NCBI RefSeq assembly: GCF_003843835.1
Contig: NZ_RKQL01000001.1
Coordinates: forward strand, 248,001 to 312,000
Length of the DNA: 64,000 nt
From: Tibeticola sediminis
GTDB taxonomy: Bacteria > Pseudomonadota > Gammaproteobacteria > Burkholderiales > Burkholderiaceae_C
Reading direction: 5' to 3'
Made by a program: the position numbers and the translations under genes. Under the pieces are notes generated by a model that was not told the DNA's origin, did not search any database, and saw only the letters and a list, made by a program, of their open reading frames with translations. Positions 1 to 9,686 of the stretch are shown piece by piece (position 1 is the first letter of the stretch; each line of letters opens with the position of its first letter).

Positions 1-857
1 TCGACGACCTGACCGACGGCCACAAATGCCTCAATCTCGTGGGCGCAGACTTCCGGGACTACCTGGACAAGGACAGCTTCCTCGAGCGCATCGCCAACGG
101 TCGCGACTTCGGCGCCGTGCGCGCCGTCTTCCATGAAGGGGCCTGCTCGACCACGACGGAATGGAACGGCCGCTTCGTGATGCAGGTCAATTACGACTAC
201 TCGAAGGCGCTGCTGCACTGGTGCTTGCATCGCGGCGTACCCTTTCTCTATGCCTCGTCGGCCTCGGTGTATGGCATGGGCCCGGGTTTCTCGGAGCGGC
301 GCGAGCACGAGCACCCGCTCAACATGTACGCCTTCTCCAAGTGGCAGTTCGACCAGTATGTGCGCGCCCTGCCCGAGCCGCCGGCGTCGCAAGTGGTCGG
401 GCTGCGCTACTTCAATGTCTATGGCCCGCGGGAACAACACAAAGGCCCGATGGCCAGCGTGGCCTACCACTTCCACCACCAGTTGCTGCGCGATGGAAAG
501 GTGCGGCTCTTCGGTGCCAGTGACGGCTACGGCCCCGGCGAACAGCGTCGGGACTTCATCCACGTCGACGACCTGGTCCGCGCCAAGCTTTGGATCTTCG
601 ACCATCCCGAAGTTCGCGGCATTTTCAACCTCGGCACCGGCCATGCGCAGAGCTTCAATGAAGTCGCCCGCGCAGTCATCGGCTTTCACGGGCGCGGGGA
701 AATCGAGTACATCCCGTTTCCCGATCACCTCAAAGGGGCCTACCAAAGCTACACGCAAGCCGACATGAGCCGGCTGCGCTCGGCCGGATACGACGCAGCC
801 TTCATGCGGGTCGAAGAAGGCGTTCCGCGGTACCTGCAATGGCTTCAGCGTCCCTGA
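1..857 (+). CDS. hldD: ADP-L-glycero-D-manno-heptose 6-epimerase (3' part)
   Basis: Cytoplasmic NADP-dependent epimerase of the extended short-chain dehydrogenase/reductase family. It makes the L,D-heptose donor for the LPS inner core. The frame is open from base 3, so about 50 N-terminal residues, including the Rossmann glycine motif, lie outside the window. Visible family blocks are [11 protein letters not shown], the catalytic YxxxK as [30 protein letters not shown] and the C-terminal PFPDHLKG and YTQAD segments, all close to E. coli HldD. The gene overlaps waaF by 19 bp, so the donor-making enzyme and the transferase that uses the donor are probably expressed together. Identity is secure; only the 5' end is missing. 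Confidence 0.96.
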   Translation, partial: DDLTDGHKCLNLVGADFRDYLDKDSFLERIANGRDFGAVRAVFHEGACSTTTEWNGRFVMQVNYDYSKALLHWCLHRGVPFLYASSASVYGMGPGFSERREHEHPLNMYAFSKWQFDQYVRALPEPPASQVVGLRYFNVYGPREQHKGPMASVAYHFHHQLLRDGKVRLFGASDGYGPGEQRRDFIHVDDLVRAKLWIFDHPEVRGIFNLGTGHAQSFNEVARAVIGFHGRGEIEYIPFPDHLKGAYQSYTQADMSRLRSAGYDAAFMRVEEGVPRYLQWLQRP

Positions 858-1897
858 GCGAAAGCAAGGAGGGCGCGGATGCGGTCCTGGTCGTCGGCCC
901 GTCGTGGGTCGGGGACATGGTCATGGCCAGCGCGCTGTTCCAAACCCTACGTGCGCAACGGCCCAACGTCGCCATCGACGTGCTCGCGCCCGCCTGGTCA
1001 CTGCCACTGCTCGAGCGTATGCCCGAGGTTCGCCACGGGATCGAGATGCCTGTCGGCCATGGACGGCTGGCCCTGGGCACCCGTTGGCGCCTGGCCCGCA
1101 GCCTGCGCGGCCGCTATGGGCAGGCGATCGTCCTGCCCGGCTCGCTGAAGTCGGCGCTGATCCCGGCCTGGGCCGGAATTGCTCGGCGCACCGGCTACCG
1201 CGGTGAGCACCGCTGGGGGCTGATCAACGATATGCGCCGCCTCGATCCGGCCGCGATGCCCCTGATGGTTCAGCGCTATGCGGCACTCGGCCTCGAAACA
1301 GGCGCGTCCCAAGGCACAGCGCCCGCCCCCAGGCCCCGCCTGGGAGTCGATCCGGCCAACCAGCAGCGGCTGTTGACCCGGCTGAAGCTGTCCCCCAACC
1401 GACCGGTCGTCGCCTTGTTGCCGGGCGCCGAATTCGGGCCATCCAAGCAATGGCCGGCCGAGCACTATGCCGCGCTTGCTCGAGCCCTGCGCGCTGCCGA
1501 TGTCGAGGTTTGGGTTCTGGGCTCGGCGAAAGACGCTGCCGTCGGCACCGAAATCACCAATCAGGCTCCAGGCACCGTCAATTTGTGCGGCCAAACGACA
1601 CTGGTCGATGCCGTCGACCTGATCGCGCTTGCCCAAGCCTGCGTCAGCAACGACTCGGGGCTGATGCACGTGGCCGCGGCGCTCGACGCCCCGCTCTGGG
1701 CCTTGTTTGGATCCACATCGCCCGAACACACGCCGCCGCTTTCCGATCAGGCCCGGGTGATCCGCCTGGGGCTCACCTGCTCGCCCTGCTTCAAGCGCGT
1801 CTGTCCGCTCGGCCATAACCGCTGCCTCGCGGACCTCGCGCCGCAGCCGATCGCGTCAGCCATCCTTGAGCGGCTCGCGGGCCGCCTGCCCGCATGA
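839..1897 (+). CDS. waaF: ADP-heptose:LPS heptosyltransferase II
   Basis: Family-9 glycosyltransferase of 352 residues, expected at the inner face of the cytoplasmic membrane, adding the second heptose to the Kdo-lipid A core. It shows the WaaF N-terminal signature [13 protein letters not shown], then [13 protein letters not shown] and the ADP-heptose-binding segment [12 protein letters not shown] followed by [13 protein letters not shown]. The ATG at 839 lies inside the hldD end and leaves about 18 residues before the first strand, slightly longer than in E. coli. Its stop overlaps the next start in an ATGA, suggesting translational coupling to the ligase gene. Confidence 0.95.
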   Translation: MASASLSESKEGADAVLVVGPSWVGDMVMASALFQTLRAQRPNVAIDVLAPAWSLPLLERMPEVRHGIEMPVGHGRLALGTRWRLARSLRGRYGQAIVLPGSLKSALIPAWAGIARRTGYRGEHRWGLINDMRRLDPAAMPLMVQRYAALGLETGASQGTAPAPRPRLGVDPANQQRLLTRLKLSPNRPVVALLPGAEFGPSKQWPAEHYAALARALRAADVEVWVLGSAKDAAVGTEITNQAPGTVNLCGQTTLVDAVDLIALAQACVSNDSGLMHVAAALDAPLWALFGSTSPEHTPPLSDQARVIRLGLTCSPCFKRVCPLGHNRCLADLAPQPIASAILERLAGRLPA

Positions 1898-3135
1898 ACA
1901 CCCGCGCCGACGACGGGCTATTTCGCTGGCGTCATGCGTGCGAGCGCGCCGCGCTGATGTGCGCCGTGGCCTGCGCCATTGCGATCGCACTGCCCACGTT
2001 CTGGCTCAGTCTGGCCAGCGCTGCCTTCGTGCTGTGCTGGCTGGGCGCTGCCCCTTGGCCGCAAACCCGGGCCCTCCTCGCGCACAACCGCTGGGCCCAA
2101 GCGGCCTTGGCGCTGAGCCTGTGGCTGCTGCTGAGCGCCTGCTGGTCACCCCTGCCCTGGGAGCAGGCGTTGCGCGCGGTCTGGCCGTACCGCAAACTGC
2201 TGCTCCTGATCGCGCTGATGGCCATTTTGCGTGACCCCCTATGGGGCTGGCGTATGCTTTACGGCTTCCTCGGCGGCTTCGCGCTGCTGCTCGGCCTGTC
2301 TTACGCACAGGCGCTGGGCTTCGCCCCCCCCAATCGATGGCACACGCCTTCGGGCTACACCTCGCACATCGCTTACTCGACGATGCTGGCCTTCGTGACC
2401 TGGGCCACGGTTTGGCTCGCCACCGCCGAGCCCCGACGCCGAAGGCTCTGGCTCGGGTACGCCGCTGCCGCAGCGACCAATCTGTTTTTCATCAACACGG
2501 GCCGTACCGGCCAGGCGGTGTTCCTGCTGCTCCTGCTGCTGCACGCAGCGCACGCTTTCTACCAGCGCTGGCGCTGGCGTGGAATCGGCTTGACGGCGCT
2601 GCTGGGCGCGAGTCTCGCCGCGCTGCTGTTCGTGAGTTCACCCACGTTTCGGGCGCGCACGGTCGAAGGGCTGGGTGACATCGAGCGGGCACAAGCCGGG
2701 GAGATCAACACCTCGCTCGCCTATCGGCTGGATTTTTGGCGCAACACGGTCGAACTCGCGCAGACCCACCCGTGGCTCGGCGGCGGCATCGGCAGCTATG
2801 CCCCGGAATATGCGGCCCTGGCCGCTCGTCACGGCTGGATCGGCGCACGGGTTTCGCACAACCCGCACAGCGAATACTTGTTGATCTGGCACCAGTCGGG
2901 GGCCATCGGCCTGGCGCTGTTGCTGCTTCTGGGCTGGGCCCATGCACGGGAAAATCGCCGACTCTCGCCACCGGTGTCGCAGATCGCCCAGGGCTTCCTG
3001 ATCCTCGTCGGCGTGGCCGCACTGTTCAATTCGATCCTCTACGACCATCAAGATGGTCATTTTTACGTGATCATCGCTGCAGCACTCTGGAGCGCCGGGC
3101 GTTCGAGCCCCGCCAGCCGCCACCCAGTCCCATGA
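1894..3135 (+). CDS. waaL: O-antigen ligase family protein (WaaL-like)
   Basis: Polytopic inner-membrane protein of 413 residues with about ten hydrophobic segments, assigned to the O-antigen ligase/Wzy_C superfamily. Members transfer polymerised or single O-units from undecaprenyl diphosphate to lipid A-core in the periplasm. The large periplasmic loop has the family pattern FWRNTVELAQTHPWLGGGIGSY followed by HNPHSEYL, which carries the conserved histidine. Its place among core glycosyltransferases supports ligase rather than polymerase. Both ends overlap neighbours by 4 bp (ATGA). The acceptor and the O-unit cannot be told from the sequence. Confidence 0.85.
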   Translation: MNTRADDGLFRWRHACERAALMCAVACAIAIALPTFWLSLASAAFVLCWLGAAPWPQTRALLAHNRWAQAALALSLWLLLSACWSPLPWEQALRAVWPYRKLLLLIALMAILRDPLWGWRMLYGFLGGFALLLGLSYAQALGFAPPNRWHTPSGYTSHIAYSTMLAFVTWATVWLATAEPRRRRLWLGYAAAAATNLFFINTGRTGQAVFLLLLLLHAAHAFYQRWRWRGIGLTALLGASLAALLFVSSPTFRARTVEGLGDIERAQAGEINTSLAYRLDFWRNTVELAQTHPWLGGGIGSYAPEYAALAARHGWIGARVSHNPHSEYLLIWHQSGAIGLALLLLLGWAHARENRRLSPPVSQIAQGFLILVGVAALFNSILYDHQDGHFYVIIAAALWSAGRSSPASRHPVP

Positions 3136-3899
3136 GCCTCTCCGTCATCCTGATCACCCACAATGAAGCCCACCGGCTCGCGCCGGTCTTGGAGGCGGTG
3201 TCCTGGGCCGACGAGATCATCGTCGTCGATTCCGGCAGCACCGACGGCACCCCGGAGCTCGCGCGGCGTTATACGGACCGGGTGCTGGTGACCAGCGACT
3301 GGCCCGGGTTTGGGCCGCAGAAAAATCGGGCGCTCGAACGAGCGACGGGAGACTGGGTACTGTCGATCGATGCCGACGAGCTCGTGACCGACGCCCTCGC
3401 CCGCGAAATCCAAGCCGCGATGGCCGCCCCGCAGGCGGACGTCTACGCCCTGCCGCGCCTGTCCTACTTTCTCGGGCGCCCGATGCGTCACGGCGGATGG
3501 TGGCCGGACGAAGTTCCCCGGCTGTTCCGCCGCGGCAAGGCGCACTTTTCTGACGATCTCGTGCACGAACGGCTGGTGTTCGACGGACCTCCAGCACGGC
3601 TGAAGACGCCGCTGTTGCACGACACCATGCCGAATCTCGACGACGCACTGGACAAAATGAACCGGTATGCGATCGCTGGCGCCGAGCGGATGCGCCGCGC
3701 CGGACGGCGGGCCACGCCGCTCGGCGCGGTGCTGCACGGTCTTTGGACCTTTGTGCGCTGTTACGTGCTCAAAGCCGGCTTCCTGGACGGCGCGGAGGGC
3801 TTCATCCTCGCCGTGACCAATGCCGAAGGCACGTACTATCGCTACATGCGCCTTTGGCTGCACACACGGCCCAAGCCCCAAGCTCCGACGCCGCGATGA
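3132..3899 (+). CDS. Family-2 glycosyltransferase, WaaE/KdtX-like core glucosyltransferase
   Basis: Soluble or peripheral GT-A transferase of 255 residues. It starts SVILITHNEAHRL and shows VVDSGSTDGTPELA, the stretch DWPGFGPQKNRALE typical of the WaaE/LgtF branch that adds glucose to inner-core heptose, and the acidic metal-binding motif SIDADELV. The C-terminal part with HGGWWPDEVPRLFRR and LHDTMPNLDDAL also fits that branch. The ATG at 3132 overlaps the waaL stop as ATGA; an open frame continues upstream but is a shadow of waaL. The sugar and linkage are inferred from the family, not shown. Confidence 0.85.
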   Translation: MSLSVILITHNEAHRLAPVLEAVSWADEIIVVDSGSTDGTPELARRYTDRVLVTSDWPGFGPQKNRALERATGDWVLSIDADELVTDALAREIQAAMAAPQADVYALPRLSYFLGRPMRHGGWWPDEVPRLFRRGKAHFSDDLVHERLVFDGPPARLKTPLLHDTMPNLDDALDKMNRYAIAGAERMRRAGRRATPLGAVLHGLWTFVRCYVLKAGFLDGAEGFILAVTNAEGTYYRYMRLWLHTRPKPQAPTPR

Positions 3900-4729
3900 A
3901 CCCGCCAAACATCAGCGTCATCGTCACGACCCACAACTGGCCCGAGGCGCTCACCGAGGTCCTGCGCGGCCTCGCGGCGCAGCACACGCGGCCGCTCGAG
4001 GTGCTGATTGCCGACGACGGCTCCACCCCTGAGACGGCCAGGCGGATTGCCTCCTTGGCTGCCACGTTGCCGTTTCCTTTGCAACATGTCTGGCAAGAAC
4101 ACCGGGGCTTCCGCGCCGGCCGTGCGCGCAATCGCGCCGCGGCACTGGCCCGGGGTGACTATCTCGTCTTTCTCGACGGCGACTGTGTGCCTCTGCCCCC
4201 ATTCATCGGCGGCCACGCGCAACTGGCTGAACCGGGGCGCTTCGTCGCGGGACAGCGCATCTTGCTGTCCCCCGAAGCCACGCGTCGGTGGCTGCACCAC
4301 GGCGCACGCCTGAGCGAAGCCGGGCCGCTTCAGTGGCTGGCCGCCCGTTGGAGGGGCGACGTGAACCGACTCGCACCCTTGTTTCCCCTGCTGCCAGCAG
4401 CCCTGCCACGGCCGCGCTCCAAGCGCTGGCAAGGGGTGCAAACCTGCAATCTCGGGCTCTGGCGCTCGGACTTCGAAGCGGTCAACGGCTTCGACGCTGC
4501 CTTCGTCGGTTGGGGCCACGAGGACGCCGACCTGGCCGTGCGACTGATTCGGCGCGGCCTGACCCGCAAAAGCGGGCGTTTCGCCACCCCGGTCCTGCAC
4601 CTCTGGCACCCGCCCGCCGCCCGCGATCGCGCGCGCGACAACCGGTCCTTGCTCGACGCGACCCTGCGCGGGGAGCGGCCCGTCGTGGCGGTGCAGGGGC
4701 TACGCGAGGACGCCGCCGAAGCCCCATGA
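3896..4729 (+). CDS. Family-2 glycosyltransferase with galactosyltransferase-type C-terminal domain
   Basis: GT-A glycosyltransferase of 277 residues. The N-terminal half has ISVIVTTHNWPEALTEVLRGL, LIADDGSTPETA and the DxD-like FLDGDCVPLP. The C-terminal half has CNLGLWRSDFEAVNGFD followed by GWGHEDADLAVRL, the hallmark of the Glyco_transf_7C domain that completes the acceptor site. It sits in an overlapping chain with LPS core genes (ATGA with both neighbours), so it probably adds an outer- or inner-core sugar. The donor sugar is unknown. It is distinct from the WaaE-like enzyme just upstream. Confidence 0.85.
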   Translation: MNPPNISVIVTTHNWPEALTEVLRGLAAQHTRPLEVLIADDGSTPETARRIASLAATLPFPLQHVWQEHRGFRAGRARNRAAALARGDYLVFLDGDCVPLPPFIGGHAQLAEPGRFVAGQRILLSPEATRRWLHHGARLSEAGPLQWLAARWRGDVNRLAPLFPLLPAALPRPRSKRWQGVQTCNLGLWRSDFEAVNGFDAAFVGWGHEDADLAVRLIRRGLTRKSGRFATPVLHLWHPPAARDRARDNRSLLDATLRGERPVVAVQGLREDAAEAP

Positions 4730-5895
4730 TGGTCGTGCCGAGTCCTATCCCCCAGACCGACAACCAACGCCCGCAGCCGCGCCGAAACGCCCTTGAAGCG
4801 GTCGACGCCCCCCGGCGGGTCTTGGTCATCACGCTGCAGCGGCTCGGGGACGTGCTGCTGACCACCCCGCTGTTGCACAGTCTGCGCCGGGCTTGGCCGC
4901 AGGCCACGATCGACGCCCTGGTGTTCGAGGGCACCGGTGCGGCGCTCGAGGGCAATACCGATGTCGCACAGGTGATCGAATGGCCCAAGGCGGCGTCGCT
5001 GGCGATGCAGTGGAAGCGGCTGCAGCCGCTACGGCGGCGCTACGACTGGGCGCTGGTGACGCAGCCCGGCGACAAACCGCACCTGATCGCGGCTTGGGCG
5101 GCCTCACGGCGCGTCGGCGTCGTTCCGCCCGACCGCTGGCAGGACGCCTGGAAGCGGGCCAGTTGCACGCGCTGGCTGGCGCCGGACGAGCGCACGGAGC
5201 ATGTGGTCGTTCAGAATCTCGCGCTGGCGCAGCTGTTGGGCGTAGAGCCTTGCGTTCAGGTGGTGCCGCCTTTGCCCTCCGCGGGCGCGACGCGGGGCGA
5301 TGCGTCCCGCTGGGCCGCCTCGGGCCGCAGCCTCGCCGTGCTGCATCCGCAGCCGATGTTTCGCTACAAGGCATGGCCAACGGCCCATTGGACGCAGTTG
5401 GCTCGGGCCTTGTCCGCGCGTGGACTGCAGGTGCTGCTCAGTGGCGGGCCGGCACCCGCGGAGCATGAAACCTGCACAGCGATTGCCGAACAATGCCCCG
5501 GCGTGGTCAATCTCGCCGGCAAGCTGCGACTCGCGGACTGGACCGTGGTTTTGCGCTCGGCGGTGCTCTTTGTCGGCCCAGACACCGTCACCACGCACCT
5601 CGCCGCCGCCGCCGGAACCCCGACGGTGGCGCTCTTCGGCCCGAGCAGCCCCGTCCGCTGGGGGCCCTGGCCGCTGGGTGCAAACGACACACTGCCCGCA
5701 GGCAGCCCCTGGCGCATGAAGGCCCCCCTGCAGCACCAGAACCACGTGCTGCTGCTCCAAGGCTTGGGCGACTGCGTGCCCTGCTTGCAGGAAGGCTGCG
5801 AGCGGCACACGCAAAGCCCCAGCCGCTGCCTGGAGGAGCTCGAGCTTGCCCGTGTGCTCGCAGCGGTCGACTCGCTGCTCGAAAACCGCGCCTGA
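4726..5895 (+). CDS. WaaQ-like heptosyltransferase (GT family 9)
   Basis: A second family-9 ADP-heptose transferase of 389 residues, most like the putative LPS heptosyltransferase III (WaaQ/RfaQ) group. It has RVLVITLQRLGDVLLTTPLLHSLRRAWP at the N-terminus, HPQPMFRYKAWP in the middle, and FVGPDTVTTHLAAAAGTPTVALFGPSSPVRWGPWP in the donor-binding half. The C-terminus has a run of cysteines (DCVPCLQEGCERH). The ATG at 4726 overlaps the preceding stop as ATGA; a second ATG follows immediately. About 25 extra residues precede the first strand. The substrate heptose is inferred from family and neighbours. Confidence 0.82.
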   Translation: MMVVPSPIPQTDNQRPQPRRNALEAVDAPRRVLVITLQRLGDVLLTTPLLHSLRRAWPQATIDALVFEGTGAALEGNTDVAQVIEWPKAASLAMQWKRLQPLRRRYDWALVTQPGDKPHLIAAWAASRRVGVVPPDRWQDAWKRASCTRWLAPDERTEHVVVQNLALAQLLGVEPCVQVVPPLPSAGATRGDASRWAASGRSLAVLHPQPMFRYKAWPTAHWTQLARALSARGLQVLLSGGPAPAEHETCTAIAEQCPGVVNLAGKLRLADWTVVLRSAVLFVGPDTVTTHLAAAAGTPTVALFGPSSPVRWGPWPLGANDTLPAGSPWRMKAPLQHQNHVLLLQGLGDCVPCLQEGCERHTQSPSRCLEELELARVLAAVDSLLENRA

Positions 5896-5902
5896 TTCGA
5901 CG

Positions 5903-6895
5903 ATGACGACCTTGGACCGGCCGCTGCGCCTCTTGATCGTAAAGACCTCGTCGCTGGGCGACGTGGTTCATATGCTGCCTGCATTGACCGACGCGGCACG
6001 GCGTTACCCCGGCCTCCAAGCGGACTGGGTCGTCGAGGAAAGCTTCGCCGCCGTTCCCGCCTGGCACCCCAAGGTAGCGCGGGTCCACCGGGTTGCGATC
6101 CGCCGCTGGCGACGCGCATGGTCGAGCGCGGAGACGCGGCAGGAATGGCGCGTGTTTCGCTCGGGCTTGCGGGCCACTGCATACGACGCAGTGGTCGACG
6201 CGCAGGGACTTCTCAAGTCCGCCCTCATCACCCGGCAGGCCCGCGGGCCGAGATGGGGCTACGACTGGGCGAGCGCGCGCGAGCCGCTCGCCGCCTTCGC
6301 TTGGTCGCACCGGGTCCAGGTCGCGAAAGATCTCCACGCCATCGAACGCAATCGTCTCTTGCTGGCCGCTGCGCTCGGCTACACGCTCGACGGCCTGGGG
6401 CTCGAATATGGTCTGCAGGCCACGCGGTTCGAACCACCGCCCGAGCTGGAACTCAGCGCCGGCTACGTTCTGGGGCTGCATGGAACCAGTCGCCCGGAGA
6501 AGGAATGGCCGGTCGATGCGTGGATCGAAATCGCCCGGCGACTGGCGCAGACCGGGCGCTCTCTGCTGCTGCCCTGGGGTAATGAGCGGGAGCACCAGCG
6601 CGCGCAACGCGTGGCGCAGGAGGCCAGCGGCGTGCGCGTATTGCCACGGCTGGGGCTGGACCCGCTGGCGGCGATCATCGCGCGTGCCGATGCCGTGATC
6701 GGGATGGATACGGGCCTCATGCACATCGCAGCGGCGCTCGGTCGCGGCGGCGTTGCACTCTTTCCCGTCACCGTCCCGGCGCTGACGGGGCTGCGTCCGC
6801 CTGAGGGGGCTCCGCCCATCGTTCACCTCTCGGGCACGCAGGCGCTGGACGTGGACCTCGCCTGGTCGGCCCTGGAGCAATCCCTGGACCGCTGA
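5903..6895 (+). CDS. waaC: ADP-heptose:LPS heptosyltransferase I
   Basis: Family-9 glycosyltransferase of 330 residues that adds the first heptose to Kdo2-lipid A. The N-terminus LRLLIVKTSSLGDVVHMLPALTDA is the WaaC signature. It also has VDAQGLLKSALI, LHGTSRPEKEWP (donor phosphate region) and VIGMDTGLMHIAAALG. The ATG at 5903 lies 8 bp after the WaaQ-like stop; a longer open frame upstream overlaps that gene and is rejected. It is the last gene of the plus-strand core cluster. The hairpin just downstream has its T-run on the opposite strand and so terminates ftsH rather than this gene. Confidence 0.94.
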   Translation: MTTLDRPLRLLIVKTSSLGDVVHMLPALTDAARRYPGLQADWVVEESFAAVPAWHPKVARVHRVAIRRWRRAWSSAETRQEWRVFRSGLRATAYDAVVDAQGLLKSALITRQARGPRWGYDWASAREPLAAFAWSHRVQVAKDLHAIERNRLLLAAALGYTLDGLGLEYGLQATRFEPPPELELSAGYVLGLHGTSRPEKEWPVDAWIEIARRLAQTGRSLLLPWGNEREHQRAQRVAQEASGVRVLPRLGLDPLAAIIARADAVIGMDTGLMHIAAALGRGGVALFPVTVPALTGLRPPEGAPPIVHLSGTQALDVDLAWSALEQSLDR

Positions 6896-6904
6896 CGGCG
6901 GTTG

Positions 6905-6937
6905 GCCAAAAAGAAAGAGCCGCGCAAGGGCGGCTCT
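6905..6937 (-). terminator. Rho-independent terminator of ftsH
   Basis: Perfect 8-bp stem AGAGCCGC / GCGGCTCT with a 6-nt loop. On the minus strand it is followed by TTTCTTTTT. It begins 35 bp after the ftsH stop. The plus-strand side lacks a T-run, so it would stop waaC transcription only weakly. Confidence 0.8.
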
Positions 6938-6971
6938 CTCGAAAGGTCGCGCAGGTCGAGGGCGCTGTGGC

Positions 6972-8885
6972 TCAAGCCCCCGAGGCCGCCGGCTCGGCAG
7001 TCACGGCTGGCCCGCTGCCGGGCCCGCCGGCGGCGGGCGGGGTGCGCGGCGTCCAGTCCTTGGGCGGACGGGGCTCACGGCCGGCCATGATGTCATCGAT
7101 CTGCTCGGCGTCGATGGTTTCCCATTCGAGCAAAGCCTTCGCCATGGCGTGCATCTTGTCCGCGTTCTCCTCGATCAGCCGGCGCGCCAGCGCGTATTGC
7201 TCATCGATGATTTTTCGGACCTCGATGTCCACCTTCTGCATGGTGGACTCGCTCATGTTGGTGGTCTTGGTCACCGAGCGGCCCAGGAACACCTCGCCCT
7301 CGTTCTCGGCATAGACCATCGGCCCCAGCGCGTCCGTCATGCCGTAGCGCATCACCATGTCACGCGCGATCTGGGTCGCGCGTTCGAAGTCATTGCTGGC
7401 GCCGGTGGTCATTTGGTGCATGAACACCTCTTCCGCGATACGACCGCCAAAGAGCATGCTGATTTGATTGAGCATGTACTCCTTGTCGTAGCTGTAGCGG
7501 TCCTGCGCCGGCAGGCTCATGGTCACGCCCAGCGCGCGGCCCCGGGGAATGATGGTGACCTTGTGCACCGGGTCGCACTTGGGCAGAAGCTTGCCGATCA
7601 ACGCATGGCCAGCCTCGTGATAGGCGGTGTTGCGGCGTTCCTCCTCGGGCATGACCATGCTCTTGCGCTCGGGGCCCATCAGGATCTTGTCCTTGGCCTT
7701 CTCGAAGTCCTGCATCTCGACGACACGGGCGTTGCGCCGCGCGGCCATCAAAGCGGCCTCGTTGCAGAGGTTGGCCAAATCGGCTCCGCTCATGCCGGGC
7801 GTACCGCGCGCGATGATCGCCGGATTGACGTCCTGACCGATCGGGATTTTGCGCATATGGACGCTGAGGATTTGCTCGCGGCCGCGGATGTCGGGCAAGG
7901 TCACGTAAACCTGCCGGTCAAAGCGCCCCGGGCGCAGCAGCGCCGCGTCGAGAATGTCCGGCCGGTTGGTGGCCGCGATGACGATCACGCCGAGGTTGGT
8001 TTCGAACCCGTCCATCTCGACGAGCATTTGGTTGAGTGTCTGCTCACGCTCGTCGTTTCCGCCACCGAGGCCCGCGCCACGCTGACGACCCACCGCATCG
8101 ATTTCATCGATGAAGATGATGCAGGGCGCATTCTTCTTGGCGTTCTCGAACATGTCGCGCACGCGGGCAGCGCCCACGCCGACGAACATTTCGACGAAAT
8201 CCGAGCCCGAAATGCTGAAGAACGGCACCTTGGCCTCGCCTGCGATGGCCTTGGCGAGCAGCGTCTTGCCGGTCCCCGGAGGGCCGACGAGCAGCAGCCC
8301 GCGCGGAATGCGGCCACCGAGTTTTTGGAACTTCTGCGGGTCTTTCAGGAAGTCGACGACCTCCTTGACCTCTTCCTTGGCCTCGTCGCACCCCGCCACG
8401 TCGCTGAAAGTGACGGTGTTGTTGTTCTCGTCGAGCATGCGCGCTTTGCTCTTGCCGAAGCTGAAGGCGCCGCCCTTGCCCCCGCCCTGCATCTGGCGCA
8501 TGAAGTACACCCAGACGCCGATCAGCAACAGCATCGGGCCCCAGCTGACCAGCAAGGTCATGAGGAGCGAGCCTTCCTCGCGGGGCTTGACGTCGAATTT
8601 GACGCCGTTGTTGATCAGGTCACCGATCAGTCCACGGTCCAGGTAGGTCGCGGTGGTTCGGACGCGTCGATCGTCGGTCGTCGTGGCAACGATTTCCGTG
8701 CCGCTGCTGCCTTCCTGGATCGTCGCCGACTTGATTCGGTTGGAGCGCACCTCCTCGAGGAAGTCCGAGTACCCCATGTAGCCGGCCGAGGCCGTGCTTC
8801 GCCCGTCGAACTGTTTGAACACGGTGAACAGCACCATGCCAATGACCAGCCAGACGGCCAATTTGGAAAACCATTGATTGTTCAA
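6972..8885 (-). CDS. ftsH: ATP-dependent zinc metalloprotease FtsH
   Basis: Inner-membrane AAA+ protease of 637 residues that degrades misfolded membrane proteins and regulators such as LpxC, linking it to lipid A control. It has two N-terminal membrane spans flanking a periplasmic domain, Walker A GPPGTGKT (about 201-208), Walker B IIFIDEID (about 256), and the zinc motif HEAGH (about 423-427). The C-terminus is Pro/Gly-rich. I chose the TTG at 8885 ([12 protein letters not shown]) because a GGAG lies 6 nt upstream. The longer frame also starts at a TTG (8909) but has no ribosome-binding site. It follows rlmE, as in many proteobacteria, with a 118-bp gap. Confidence 0.96.
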   Translation of the reverse strand: MNNQWFSKLAVWLVIGMVLFTVFKQFDGRSTASAGYMGYSDFLEEVRSNRIKSATIQEGSSGTEIVATTTDDRRVRTTATYLDRGLIGDLINNGVKFDVKPREEGSLLMTLLVSWGPMLLLIGVWVYFMRQMQGGGKGGAFSFGKSKARMLDENNNTVTFSDVAGCDEAKEEVKEVVDFLKDPQKFQKLGGRIPRGLLLVGPPGTGKTLLAKAIAGEAKVPFFSISGSDFVEMFVGVGAARVRDMFENAKKNAPCIIFIDEIDAVGRQRGAGLGGGNDEREQTLNQMLVEMDGFETNLGVIVIAATNRPDILDAALLRPGRFDRQVYVTLPDIRGREQILSVHMRKIPIGQDVNPAIIARGTPGMSGADLANLCNEAALMAARRNARVVEMQDFEKAKDKILMGPERKSMVMPEEERRNTAYHEAGHALIGKLLPKCDPVHKVTIIPRGRALGVTMSLPAQDRYSYDKEYMLNQISMLFGGRIAEEVFMHQMTTGASNDFERATQIARDMVMRYGMTDALGPMVYAENEGEVFLGRSVTKTTNMSESTMQKVDIEVRKIIDEQYALARRLIEENADKMHAMAKALLEWETIDAEQIDDIMAGREPRPPKDWTPRTPPAAGGPGSGPAVTAEPAASGA

Positions 8886-9003
8886 GCGCAACTCCAGTAA
8901 AAACGACAACGCAGCACGCTACGTTGCGGTCATTTTAGGTCTTTCAAGTTGCCCAACGGCCCAAGGCCGTTGCGCTTTCCATATCCCGCACGCGGGATTG
9001 GCC

Positions 9004-9666
9004 TCAGTCGCGCAGCCCCATCCCGATCAAGAAGGTCTCTGCCGAGCGGTCCCGGGAAGCTTTGGGCTTGTGCACCTTGACCGTTCGAAAGGTCTGGCGG
9101 AACAAATGCACGAGCGCGTCGTATGCGCCGCCATGAAACACCTTGGCCACGAGGCTCCCCTCGGGCTTGAGGTGCTCGCGCGCAAAGTCGACCGCGAGCT
9201 CGATCAGGTCACTCACCCGCGCCGCATCCGCCGAGGCGATTCCAGACAGGTTCGGCGCCATGTCCGAGACCACCAGGTCCGCCTTCGCCATGCCCACGAC
9301 GGCCTCGAGGCGCGCCAGCACCTCGGCCTCGCGAAAATCGCCCTGAATGAAATGCACGCCTTCGATGGGCTCCATCGGCAGCAAATCGAGCGCAATGATC
9401 GTCCCATTGAGGCTGCTGGTGCCTTGAGGGTCGGGTCGAGTGCCCATGCGGCGGCGCAGGTATTGGCTCCAGGCGCCCGGCGCGCTGCCCAGGTCGACCA
9501 CGAACGCGCCGGGACGTACCAAACCGAAGGTCTGATCGATTTCCTCGAGCTTGAAGGCGGCGCGCGCGCGATAACCTTCCTTCTGAGCCCGCTTGACCCA
9601 AGGGTCGTTGACATGGTCGTTGAGCCAAGCCTTGTTGACTTTGCCGCTCTTGGTCTTGACTTTCAT
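9004..9666 (-). CDS. rlmE: 23S rRNA (uridine-2'-O-)-methyltransferase
   Basis: RlmE/FtsJ, 220 residues. It methylates U2552 of 23S rRNA in the late 50S subunit using S-adenosylmethionine. The Rossmann methyltransferase fold is seen as VVDLGSAPGAWSQYL. The K-D-K-E type catalytic set is represented by AAFKLEEID, VVSDMAPNLSG and GSLVAKVFHGG. The N-terminal KSGKVNKAWLNDHVNDPWVKRAQKEGYRARAA is the usual basic RNA-binding start. It is co-oriented with ftsH downstream and divergent from yhbY with only 20 bp between the two ATGs, so control elements must overlap. Confidence 0.95.
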   Translation of the reverse strand: MKVKTKSGKVNKAWLNDHVNDPWVKRAQKEGYRARAAFKLEEIDQTFGLVRPGAFVVDLGSAPGAWSQYLRRRMGTRPDPQGTSSLNGTIIALDLLPMEPIEGVHFIQGDFREAEVLARLEAVVGMAKADLVVSDMAPNLSGIASADAARVSDLIELAVDFAREHLKPEGSLVAKVFHGGAYDALVHLFRQTFRTVKVHKPKASRDRSAETFLIGMGLRD

Positions 9667-9686
9667 TTGCCGCGGATAATAGAACG
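9667..9686. promoter_or_regulatory. 20-bp divergent rlmE/yhbY start region
   Basis: The two start codons are separated by 20 bp with no Shine-Dalgarno sequence for either. A plus-strand GATAAT (9675-9680) ends 6 nt before the yhbY ATG. Five of its bases also form a minus-strand TATTAT (9676-9681), 9 nt before the rlmE ATG. If these are -10 boxes, both messages would be leaderless or nearly so. No convincing -35 is seen at normal spacing. Confidence 0.4.

Noticed and set aside
7149-8900. 583-codon open frame on the plus strand
   Set aside because: It is the exact antisense of ftsH, rich in His, Asp and Arg as expected for a shadow frame in high-GC DNA, with no recognisable domain.
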